In this document: piece by piece, positions 6,624-11,979 of the stretch | Numbering within the stretch: the stretch's first letter is position 1 | Layout of the letters: each line of letters begins with the position of its first letter | Assembly (NCBI GenBank): GCA_903930165.1 | Contig: CAIYXO010000960.1 | Span: 1-11,979, forward strand | DNA: 11,979 bases | From: an uncultured Verrucomicrobiota bacterium | GTDB taxonomy: Bacteria > Verrucomicrobiota > Verrucomicrobiia > Limisphaerales > UBA9464 | Direction of reading: 5' to 3' | Made by a program: the position numbers and the translations under genes | The notes under the pieces: generated by a model | The model's database searches: none | What the model saw: only the letters and a program-made list of their open reading frames with translations | What the model was told of the DNA's origin: nothing

Positions 6624-8015
6624 TCAGTGCACGAAGTTCGGCACGTGACGTCCCCGCGGTCCGGGTCCTGCACCGTTGGCGCCGAAGCTGGCGATCAGCT
6701 CCTCGAGTTCCACCTTGCGGCGCTGGAGGTCGTTGAAGGTCCGCGTCGTGGACGGCACCACGGGATCCGGAAGCGTTGTGCCGGTCAGGAACCCGGCGAG
6801 GCTGGCGGGCTTCCCGAGCGACCGGGGCAGCGAGTGGTCCACGGGGAACCCGATCTGCAGGAACGCGGCACCGGTCTCGGCGCGGTGGCAGCCGTTGCAG
6901 GTGTTCAGGGCGAAGCTGTGACGCGCCTCGTTGTCGCGGATGCCGGCGGCGCTCCACGGGACGTCCACGAACGGCTCGAAGAACGGCAGCACGGTGAAGG
7001 TGCGGTCCTCGGCATCCTCGAAGTCGGAGACCTGGAACGGACCCGAGAGCGCGGAGGCCGCCGAGGCGCCGCGCGGGACCGAGAACGTCTCCGACAACAG
7101 GCCTGCGGCGTGGGCGTTGACGTACTCCGCCAGGTCCGGGGTCCCGTTCAGCGTGAGCATGTCCGGCGTCAGGGCCACCGGTTCCTGACGAAGGCGCCGG
7201 GTGGTGGCGTCGATGACGAACTCACGCAGTTCCCAGGGGAACCCGAGGGCCAGTTCGTTCGAGCGGATCTGGTTCAGGGAGGAACCGTTCGGCCGCGTCG
7301 GTGCGGCGCCGCGGTCGGTGAAGCGGCGGGTGACGTTCTCGAGGGCCGCGTTGTAGGCCGGGCTTCCCAGCGGATGCGCACCCAGTCCGGCCCAGAGGTT
7401 GGCCCAGTCCCGCAGCTGTCGCAGGTCGGTGGCGGGAAGGCCGTACTCGAGGATCACCACGAAGGCGCCCTCGCCCGTGCCGGCCAACGACGGCAACGGA
7501 AGGCCGTCCGCGCCCAGGACGCCGAACACGAAGCGGCCCTCACCGGCGGTGGTGACCGAGTTGCCGTCCCGCACGTGGAGGTCCATGCGGTTGACGATGG
7601 CGAGCAGCTTGAAGGGCGCCTTGTCGAGGTCGAGCCGGCGGCCGCCCGAGGCGCGCAGCCACGGTTCGATCACGAGTTCGCGGATCGACGGCCGTGCCGG
7701 AGCGACCGAACCGTTGAGCGTCTTGTCCGACTCCCAGTGCGCGAGCCAATCCAGGACGAACCGCGAGGGGTCCTGCCGGCCTGCCATGTTCTCGATCAGA
7801 TGCCGGAAGCTCCACGCGGCGCGCGGACCGTTCCGGGGATTCGTGCGGACCGGATCCTCGACGACCCGCAGGTCGGTGATGAGCAGCTGGGATTCGGGTC
7901 GGATGACGGTCCGGATCGCAGGGGTGGCGGTGACCGGCGGTCCGGCCGGCTTGGGGGCCGCATGCGATGCGCCGGTGAGGGCGAGGGCGGCGGCGAGGAG
8001 CAGTGTCTGTTTCAT
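6624..8015 (-). CDS. Secreted protein with a single CxxCH heme-type motif, function unknown
   Basis: This is a 463-residue protein with a clear Sec signal peptide (MKQTLLLAAALALTGASHA, cleavage near residue 19). Its one cytochrome-c-type site is CNGCH at residues 373-377, within RHSFALNTCNGCH, followed by the segment DPVVPSTTRTFNDLQRRKVELEEL near the C-terminus. From memory, proteins with this same pattern (LAIVNRMDL, then a WELREF segment, then FALNTCNGCH and RTFNDLQRR) occur as uncharacterised secreted proteins in myxobacteria and other bacteria, so it looks like a conserved family of unknown role. If heme is attached, the sixth ligand is unclear: there is no Met after the motif, and only His394, His457 and His463 remain downstream. 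The start is well supported: AGAGGA at 8023-8028 lies 7 nt before the ATG. The open frame on the opposite strand over the same region lacks such features. It is convergent with the sulfatase fusion, and its own promoter probably lies in the AT-richer gap 8016-8278. Confidence 0.85.
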   Translation of the reverse strand: MKQTLLLAAALALTGASHAAPKPAGPPVTATPAIRTVIRPESQLLITDLRVVEDPVRTNPRNGPRAAWSFRHLIENMAGRQDPSRFVLDWLAHWESDKTLNGSVAPARPSIRELVIEPWLRASGGRRLDLDKAPFKLLAIVNRMDLHVRDGNSVTTAGEGRFVFGVLGADGLPLPSLAGTGEGAFVVILEYGLPATDLRQLRDWANLWAGLGAHPLGSPAYNAALENVTRRFTDRGAAPTRPNGSSLNQIRSNELALGFPWELREFVIDATTRRLRQEPVALTPDMLTLNGTPDLAEYVNAHAAGLLSETFSVPRGASAASALSGPFQVSDFEDAEDRTFTVLPFFEPFVDVPWSAAGIRDNEARHSFALNTCNGCHRAETGAAFLQIGFPVDHSLPRSLGKPASLAGFLTGTTLPDPVVPSTTRTFNDLQRRKVELEELIASFGANGAGPGPRGRHVPNFVH

Positions 8016-8022
8016 GGGGCTT

Positions 8023-8028
8023 TCCTCT
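8023..8028 (-). promoter_or_regulatory. Ribosome binding site of the CxxCH protein gene
   Basis: On the minus strand AGAGGA stands 7 nt before the ATG at 8013-8015. It is one of only two convincing Shine-Dalgarno sequences in the window and fixes this start. Confidence 0.7.
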
Positions 8029-8039
8029 CTTCCTGGATG

Positions 8040-8058
8040 CGTCGGGAACCTCCCGACG
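8040..8058 (-). promoter_or_regulatory. Perfect inverted repeat in the leader of the CxxCH protein gene
   Basis: CGTCGGGA (8040-8047) and TCCCGACG (8051-8058) form 8-bp arms around 3 nt, extendable by one G-U pair. The repeat lies 24 nt upstream of the start codon and just upstream of the ribosome binding site. It could be a repressor operator or an RNA hairpin in the 5' leader. The sequence alone does not separate the two. Confidence 0.45.
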
Positions 8059-8113
8059 TCTCCATTCAGCCCCGCCCCTGTTTCGGCCTGATGTCGGCTT
8101 CACCGGAAATTCA

Positions 8114-8130
8114 TTAAGGCCGGGTTAAGG
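8114..8130 (-). promoter_or_regulatory. Direct repeat TTAAGG with 11-bp period, possible activator site
   Basis: TTAAGG occurs at 8114-8119 and again at 8125-8130, exactly 11 bp apart. On the coding strand this reads CCTTAA-CCCGG-CCTTAA, about 100 nt before the ATG at 8015. Two hexamers one helical turn apart are the usual form of an OmpR/PhoB-family response-regulator site. It sits in the most AT-rich part of the 263-bp gap between the Dabb gene and this gene. A short inverted repeat ATAAG/CTTAT (8146-8160) lies beside it. No confident -35/-10 pair was found here. Confidence 0.3.
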
Positions 8131-8278
8131 ATCAGCCTCAGTCGGATAAGCCGCTCTTATTGGAAATGGGAGGAATGGGACAGCCTCTGGTCCCGGACCG
8201 GATCCCTGCATTCCGTACGTTGCCGGCGGTTCTGGTTCCACCGGGGTCGGCTTGCTGCTCGCGTCGGACTTCGGCCGA

Positions 8279-8578
8279 TCAGGCGAAGTCGTACACGATC
8301 ACCTTCACGCAGACCTTCTTGAAGACGGTCTCGACGAATTCCACGTGCATCGGATGGACCTGGTAGTCGTCCTGCGACTTCTTGTCGGGAAACACGAGGT
8401 TCAACGCGACCTGATAGCTCTGGTCCACCACCGGACGATGGCTCGGAACCATCCGGCCGACGTGGAAGGTCAGCACGCCCGGGATCGGACGCAGGAACTT
8501 CTCACAGCCGGCGATGAGGTCGTCCGTGGCCTTCGGGTTCTTCGGGTCGGTGAAGAAGATGACGACATGGGAGAACAT
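8279..8578 (-). CDS. Dabb-domain (stress-responsive A/B barrel) protein
   Basis: This 99-residue protein consists of one Dabb domain. Visible hallmarks are the N-terminal strand MFSHVVIFF with the conserved His at residue 4, a helix with IAGCEKFLRPIPGV, the central VGRMVPSHRPVVDQSYQVAL segment, then YQVHPMHVEFVETVF and a final strand VKVIVYDF. Members form small dimeric ferredoxin-like barrels. Some are stress-induced in plants and some bacterial relatives act on small ring compounds, but most bacterial ones have no assigned reaction, so I give none. The length is exactly that of a lone domain. No signal peptide, so cytoplasmic. It lies 87 nt downstream of the DUF1549/DUF1553 gene on the same strand, but a promoter-like site in that gap suggests independent transcription. 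No Shine-Dalgarno precedes the ATG; the bases there read CCCTCCC. Confidence 0.9.
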   Translation of the reverse strand: MFSHVVIFFTDPKNPKATDDLIAGCEKFLRPIPGVLTFHVGRMVPSHRPVVDQSYQVALNLVFPDKKSQDDYQVHPMHVEFVETVFKKVCVKVIVYDFA

Positions 8579-8587
8579 GGGAGGGAA

Positions 8588-8615
8588 ACGCTAGTGGGGG
8601 AGCGGGCCGAGACAA
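8588..8615 (-). promoter_or_regulatory. Putative promoter of the Dabb gene, giving a near-leaderless mRNA
   Basis: On the minus strand TTGTCT (8615-8610), a 16-nt spacer and TAGCGT (8593-8588) are followed after only 9 nt by the ATG at 8578. Transcription would then start about 2-4 nt before the start codon, which fits the absence of a Shine-Dalgarno. The same TAGCGT hexamer with a 16-nt spacer recurs at 10982-11009. Pattern-based inference. Confidence 0.4.
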
Positions 8616-8665
8616 CCGGGAAATGTCCGCGGGCGGTGAAATCCCGGTGACCGGACCGAACCGGC

Positions 8666-10888
8666 TCAGCGGCGGAGGACGAATTCCTTGGAATTGAGGA
8701 GGCCCCAAGCGATGTCCTCGAGACCGACGCGCAAACCGGATCCCGCCAGCCTCGACTCGCATTCCGCACGCTCGACGGCCGAAGGGGCGCGGGTCAGCGC
8801 GGTCCAATAGAGTTCCTCGACCAACTCTCGGGCAGGCCTTCCGGAGGCTGCGAGCCGCGCCAGGCGGTTGTCCGGCGCGGCCAGGAGCCGGTTCACCACG
8901 GGACCGCTGATGAGCTGAAGGGTCTGTCCGAGGGTGACCGCCTCGCTGCGCTCACACTCGCACGTCAGGACGCGCGGCGGCTTCCCGAAGACCTCCAGGA
9001 AGCGGTCCGCGTCGGATTTCCGGCCCTCCCGGATCTGCGCGCCTCCGGGAAGGGTGACCGCCCGGATGCCGTCCGGCCAACCCGACGCGGTGAACGGCAC
9101 GCCGAGGACATCGTGCTGCGCGTCGAGCAGCACCTCGCCGCCCAGTCGGCGCAGGACCACATGGGAATGGTTCAGGACGTCCGGCCCGTTGTTCCCCACG
9201 GGCGTGCTGTCGAGCTGATAGGCCTTGGAACCGAGGATCCGACGCACCAGGTGCCGCACGTCGAAGCCGTGGCGGGCGAAGTCGTCCGCAAGCCATTCCA
9301 GCAGCTCCGGATGCGTGGCCGGATTGGTGGCCCGGAAGTCGTCCACCGGGTCCACCAGTCCACGACCCATCATCTGGGCCCAGATCCGGTTTGCCTGGAC
9401 CCGAGAGAAGGTCCGGTTGTCGGCGGCGGTCATCCATCGCGCCAGCGAATCGAGATCCGTCGGCCCCGCCTCCGCTTCGGTTCCGAGCCGCCGTGGCACG
9501 GAAGGCCGGCCCGTCCTCGGATTCGCGACCGTATCCCTGGAGGACGAGTGGACCACCTGTTCGCCGTCGAACTCGTGCGCGTCGTTCTCGTCCTTGCGGT
9601 CGTTGCGCAGGACCTTGTACCCGACCGAGGCGAAGGCGGCAGCCCAGTCGTGGTAGTCGTCCTGCGTCCAGCGGTCGAACGGATGGTTGTGGCACTGCGC
9701 ACAGGTCAGCCGCGTGCCGAGGAAAACCTGTGCCGCGGCCACGGAACGTTCCACCGGGGTCCGGGCCGCCCGATGGAAGTTCGCGGGCGGATTCTCATAG
9801 GTGCTGCCTCGGGCCGACACGATCTCGCGCACGAAGACGTCGAGGGGCTTGTTGGTCCGGAACGATTCCCGGATCCAGCGGTGGAAAACGACCATGCCCT
9901 TTCGGTCGAGGGTTCGCTCCTCGACGCGCAATAGGTCCGACCAGCGCAACGCCATGAGGTCGGCGAACCCGGGCCGCTGCAGCAGCTCGTCGACCTTCCT
10001 CGCACGCTTTTCCCTCGACCGGTCGGCCACGAACTCCCGCGCCTCAAGGGCCGACGGCAGCGAACCCAGCAGGTCGAGGTGGACACGTCGGAGGAAGACC
10101 TCGTCGCCGCACACCGGCGACACGTCCAGCCGCAGCCGCCGCAGTTTCCCGAAGATCCTGCGGTCGATCTCGCCGGTCGGCTTGGGGCCCTTCCAGGCGT
10201 ACCCGGGCCGCTGCGGGACGAAGGCGATGCGCACTGGCGTCTGGCTTCCGAGATACCGCGCCAAAACCACCGTCTCCACGCCCTCGACGCGCGGCACACG
10301 TCCGTCCGCGGTGACCGTCACGCGTGGATCCGAGGACTCGTACACGGCCTCCGAGGTGACATCCCGACGAGTGCCATCGGCGAAGACGGCCGTGGCGCGG
10401 AGGTCGACATGCGGCTCGGCGGAGTCGGCGAAGATCTCGGAGGGGAGGATCTCCAGCCGGGTCGGAAGTGCGACCGAGGGACCGTCGTCGACGGCTCCGG
10501 CGCCGATCCAGTCCCGGAGCCGTCGGTAGCCGTCGGATCCCTTCCCGAAGCGGGCGCCGCCTTCGTGTGGGACGGCCGCGGTCGCCTTGAGGAGCAACAG
10601 GCTGGACTCCGGCTCCAACGGCTGCACACGTCTTCCACCCAACTCGAGCACCATCCCGGTGAAGTCGAGGTCCGGATCCTCCCCGCGCAGCGAGAGCTTG
10701 AACCCGCCCTTGCCGTTGGCGTTGCCGTGGCAGGGACCCGCGTTGCATCCGGCCTTGGAAAGCACCGCCATGATGTCGCGACGGAACGACACCGTGCCCC
10801 CGGCGGGATCGGGTCCGGCCGCGATGGCGGCGTCCTGGAGGAAGGACACCATCAGCAGCAGCGGCGGAAGGATTCGGAACGGATTCAC
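8666..10888 (-). CDS. DUF1549/DUF1553 secreted cytochrome-like protein with Ig-like (Big2-type) insert
   Basis: This 740-residue protein belongs to a large PVC family of unknown function, often called Planctomycete cytochrome C proteins. Order of parts: signal peptide (about 1-23, cleavage near AIA); an N-terminal heme-type site CNAGPCH at residues 48-54 (CX4CH spacing) followed by GGFKLSLRGEDPD; a bacterial Ig-like stretch at about 144-214 (VDLRATAVFADGTRRDVTSE); DUF1549 from about 240, ending with a second heme-type site CAQCHNHPFDRW (Cys396, Cys399, His400); and DUF1553 from about 455 to the end (TFSRVQANRIWAQMMGRGLV, then ATHPELLEWLADDF). I chose the GTG at 10886-10888 because GGGGAG stands 6 nt before it and the signal peptide begins right there. 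An upstream GTG at 10921 would add 11 residues unlike a signal peptide. Members are thought to be exported, but no reaction is established. DUF1501, the usual partner, is not directly adjacent here. Confidence 0.92.
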   Translation of the reverse strand: MNPFRILPPLLLMVSFLQDAAIAAGPDPAGGTVSFRRDIMAVLSKAGCNAGPCHGNANGKGGFKLSLRGEDPDLDFTGMVLELGGRRVQPLEPESSLLLLKATAAVPHEGGARFGKGSDGYRRLRDWIGAGAVDDGPSVALPTRLEILPSEIFADSAEPHVDLRATAVFADGTRRDVTSEAVYESSDPRVTVTADGRVPRVEGVETVVLARYLGSQTPVRIAFVPQRPGYAWKGPKPTGEIDRRIFGKLRRLRLDVSPVCGDEVFLRRVHLDLLGSLPSALEAREFVADRSREKRARKVDELLQRPGFADLMALRWSDLLRVEERTLDRKGMVVFHRWIRESFRTNKPLDVFVREIVSARGSTYENPPANFHRAARTPVERSVAAAQVFLGTRLTCAQCHNHPFDRWTQDDYHDWAAAFASVGYKVLRNDRKDENDAHEFDGEQVVHSSSRDTVANPRTGRPSVPRRLGTEAEAGPTDLDSLARWMTAADNRTFSRVQANRIWAQMMGRGLVDPVDDFRATNPATHPELLEWLADDFARHGFDVRHLVRRILGSKAYQLDSTPVGNNGPDVLNHSHVVLRRLGGEVLLDAQHDVLGVPFTASGWPDGIRAVTLPGGAQIREGRKSDADRFLEVFGKPPRVLTCECERSEAVTLGQTLQLISGPVVNRLLAAPDNRLARLAASGRPARELVEELYWTALTRAPSAVERAECESRLAGSGLRVGLEDIAWGLLNSKEFVLRR

Positions 10889-10903
10889 GGGAGGCTCCCC
10901 GTG
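10886..10903 (-). promoter_or_regulatory. Inverted repeat covering the start codon and Shine-Dalgarno of the DUF1549/DUF1553 gene
   Basis: On the minus strand CACGGG and CCCGTG form 6-bp arms around 6 nt. The 3' arm ends with the GTG start codon, and the 5' arm and loop contain the GGGGAG ribosome binding site (10895-10900). Folded in mRNA, it would hide both elements. The fold is short, so a regulatory role is only a possibility. Confidence 0.4.
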
Positions 10904-10932
10904 CGATAGCCCGATCCGCACCCGCTGCCCAA
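10903..10932 (-). promoter_or_regulatory. Weak candidate promoter of the DUF1549/DUF1553 gene
   Basis: On the minus strand TTGGGC (10932-10927), an 18-nt spacer and TATCGC (10908-10903) lie just before the ribosome binding site. If real, transcription starts downstream of the alternative GTG at 10921, which would support the 10888 start. Both boxes are weak matches. Confidence 0.2.
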
Positions 10933-10981
10933 GCGCAAAGTCGTGGGCTGCGACGCCCGGGTGGATGTCGGAACGCCGAGC

Positions 10982-11009
10982 TTGCCAAGGGAGGTCATGG
11001 GAATAGCGT
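10982..11009 (+). promoter_or_regulatory. Putative promoter of the DUF3303-like gene
   Basis: TTGCCA (10982-10987), a 16-nt spacer and TAGCGT (11004-11009) end 53 nt before the ATG at 11063. The -10-like hexamer is identical to the one before the Dabb gene, and the distance to the start codon nearly equals that seen before the solute-binding lipoprotein gene. Inferred from pattern. Confidence 0.35.
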
Positions 11010-11062
11010 GCGGAAGAACCCCCCTCGAACGGTCCGCGTCACCCCGAACGCAACCCCCTGCC

Positions 11063-11344
11063 ATGCATTACATCGCCATCGCCATGTTCCCCAAGGACAC
11101 CAAGACCCTCGCGGAGATCGCGGGACGCCGGCACACCTACCGGTATCCGGCCGCGTTCTCGAACGTGCAGAGCTACCTCGACGTCCAGGGCGGCCGCGCG
11201 ATCATCCATTTTGAGACTGACGAGGCGGCTTCGATCCTCCGCTACACCGCGGACTGGCCGGAGGTGAGCTTCGACCTTTTCCCGGTGGTTCCGAGCGACA
11301 ACGCCTGGCCGACCTTCCTGGCGAGCAAGAAGCTTTCGCCGTGA
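11063..11344 (+). CDS. Small DUF3303-like protein, probable ferredoxin-like alpha/beta fold
   Basis: This 93-residue protein has no signal peptide, so it is predicted cytoplasmic. It starts with a short hydrophobic strand (MHYIAIAMF), followed by a helix and the RRHTYRYP segment. A central strand pair follows (NVQSYLDVQGGRAIIHFETD), then a helix (EAASILRYTADW) and a final strand (VSFDLFPVVPSD). The GGRAIIHFETD-helix-W-FDLFPVV order resembles DUF3303 proteins and fits a ferredoxin-like dimeric barrel. The family assignment is by eye and is less certain than the existence of the gene. I chose the ATG at 11063 because the first strand begins there and the longer upstream frame codes an Arg/Pro-rich, unfolded-looking extension. 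It is divergent from the DUF1549/DUF1553 gene and convergent with the DUF1501 gene. No function is known to me. Confidence 0.8.
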   Translation: MHYIAIAMFPKDTKTLAEIAGRRHTYRYPAAFSNVQSYLDVQGGRAIIHFETDEAASILRYTADWPEVSFDLFPVVPSDNAWPTFLASKKLSP

Positions 11345-11352
11345 GTGGTGGC

Positions 11353-11415
11353 TTGGAGCGGGGAGCCCACAGCGGGGAGCAGGGAGCCGATCCCGAATCC
11401 TGAATCCCGAATCCC
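11353..11415. repeat. Degenerate heptanucleotide repeat array between convergent genes
   Basis: Nine consecutive 7-nt units keep one phase from 11353 to 11415. The first five are of GGGGAGC type (TTGGAGC, GGGGAGC, CCACAGC, GGGGAGC, AGGGAGC) and the last four of GAATCCC type (CGATCCC, GAATCCT, GAATCCC, GAATCCC). The array lies between two stop codons (11344 and 11453) and does not overlap a gene. The rest of the gap (11416-11452) is pyrimidine-rich with a TCGCGCGA palindrome (11433-11440). Confidence 0.75.
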
Positions 11416-11452
11416 TCCGCGTCTTTGCACCTTCGCGCGAGCCCCGTCCGGA

Positions 11453-11979
11453 TCACGCGAGGATCGGCCGGATCACCTCGCCATGGACGTCGGTGAGGCG
11501 GCGGTCGATGCCGTTGTGACGGAAGGTCAGCCGGGTGTGGTCGATGCCGAGTAGATGCAGGATGGTGGCGTGGATGTCGTACACCTCGGTGACGTCCGAT
11601 CGGTCCTGCGGCTTGTAGCCCCATTCGTCGCTCTGGCCGTGGGTGACGCCGCCGCGGATGCCGCCGCCGCAGAGCCAGTTGGTGAACACGAAGGGGTTGT
11701 GGTCCCGGCCCTTGCCCCCTTGGGCACACGGCATGCGGCCGAATTCGGTGGTCCAGAGGATGATCGTGTCCTCGAGCAGCCCACGCTGCTTGAGGTCCTC
11801 GATCAACGCCGCCACCGGAAGGGCCATGCCGAGGGAGAGGGGGCCGTGGTCGCGGGCGATGTCCTCATGGGAATCCCAGTTGCGGCGCGGGAAGCTGTTG
11901 TCGTTGCCGGACCATATCTGGACGAAGCGGACGCCGCGTTCGAGCAGGCGCCGCGCGGTGAGGCATTTGCGGCCCATGA
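11453..11979 (-). CDS. DUF1501-family protein, C-terminal part (5' end outside window)
   Basis: About the last 175 residues are present and the frame stays open to the window edge. The family hallmarks are clear: a strand FVQIWSGND, NWDSHEDIARDHG, a helix ALPVAALIEDLKQRGLLEDT, then IILWTTEFGRMP, GRDHNPFVFTNWLCGGG, THGQSDEWGYKP, and DIHATILHLLGIDHTRLTFRHNG near the end. DUF1501 proteins belong to the alkaline-phosphatase/sulfatase-like superfamily, are often exported by the Tat system, and are usually about 450-490 residues, so roughly the last third is visible. Their reaction is unknown. They commonly pair with a DUF1549/DUF1553 gene. Here the nearest one is downstream and separated by an opposite-strand gene, so the true partner may lie beyond the window edge, upstream of this gene. 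The start codon is outside the window; the Met codon at 11975-11977 is internal. Confidence 0.93.
   Translation of the reverse strand, partial: MGRKCLTARRLLERGVRFVQIWSGNDNSFPRRNWDSHEDIARDHGPLSLGMALPVAALIEDLKQRGLLEDTIILWTTEFGRMPCAQGGKGRDHNPFVFTNWLCGGGIRGGVTHGQSDEWGYKPQDRSDVTEVYDIHATILHLLGIDHTRLTFRHNGIDRRLTDVHGEVIRPILA

Noticed and set aside
6603..8117. Open frame of 504 codons on the plus strand over the CxxCH protein gene
   Set aside because: The minus-strand frame has a signal peptide, a Shine-Dalgarno and a CNGCH motif. The plus-strand product is charge-rich and shows no motif.
8640..8668. CCGGT/ACCGG repeats just after the DUF1549/DUF1553 stop as a terminator
   Set aside because: Pairing is short and imperfect with several competing registers and no T-run, so I could not support a specific hairpin.
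10889..10921. Extension of the DUF1549/DUF1553 protein to a GTG at 10921
   Set aside because: The 11 extra residues (RIGLSHGEPP type) sit before a normal signal peptide and have no ribosome binding site; the GTG at 10888 has GGGGAG at proper spacing.

Overview
The window is GC-rich, densely coded DNA from a free-living bacterium, most likely of the PVC superphylum and probably Verrucomicrobiota. This rests on the gene families: a secreted DUF1549/DUF1553 cytochrome-like protein with an Ig-like insert, a DUF1501 protein, a formylglycine-type sulfatase with a beta-sandwich tail, and weak Shine-Dalgarno use. I cannot place it to genus, and Planctomycetota is not fully excluded. No phage, transposon, CRISPR array or defence system is visible.

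Layout. 2-412 (+): C-terminal end of an RluA-type pseudouridine synthase, overlapping tail to tail with a membrane-anchored TPR-like protein (351-2093, -). 2191-2266 (+): tRNA-Ala(CGC). 2493-3647 (+): solitary Tat-type lipoprotein of the branched-chain amino-acid binding family, followed by a strong hairpin. 3741-6506 (+): a 921-residue secreted sulfatase / beta-sandwich / SGNH-esterase fusion. 6533-6591: two back-to-back hairpins between convergent genes. 6624-8015 (-): secreted protein of unknown function with one CxxCH motif. 8279-8578 (-): Dabb-domain protein. 8666-10888 (-): DUF1549/DUF1553 protein. 11063-11344 (+): small DUF3303-like protein. 11353-11415: degenerate 7-nt repeat array. 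11453-11979 (-): C-terminal end of a DUF1501 protein.

How the genes fit together. Most appear to be single transcription units with alternating strands, not one operon. The common theme is an envelope and secreted proteome: sulfatase-esterase, two secreted proteins with heme-type motifs, a solute-binding lipoprotein and a membrane TPR protein. The sulfatase-SGNH fusion is the most interesting gene, because it predicts removal of sulfate and acyl esters from one polysaccharide by one polypeptide. The DUF1549/DUF1553 and DUF1501 families usually sit next to each other in PVC genomes. Here they are separated by an opposite-strand gene and lie in reversed order, so they probably belong to different units.

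Three non-coding regions share a promoter-like pattern, TTGnnn-N16/17-TAGCnT. One of these lies so close to its start codon that the mRNA would be nearly leaderless. I found no convincing novel multi-gene system. The findings are individual proteins and regulatory or repeat structures that merit checking.
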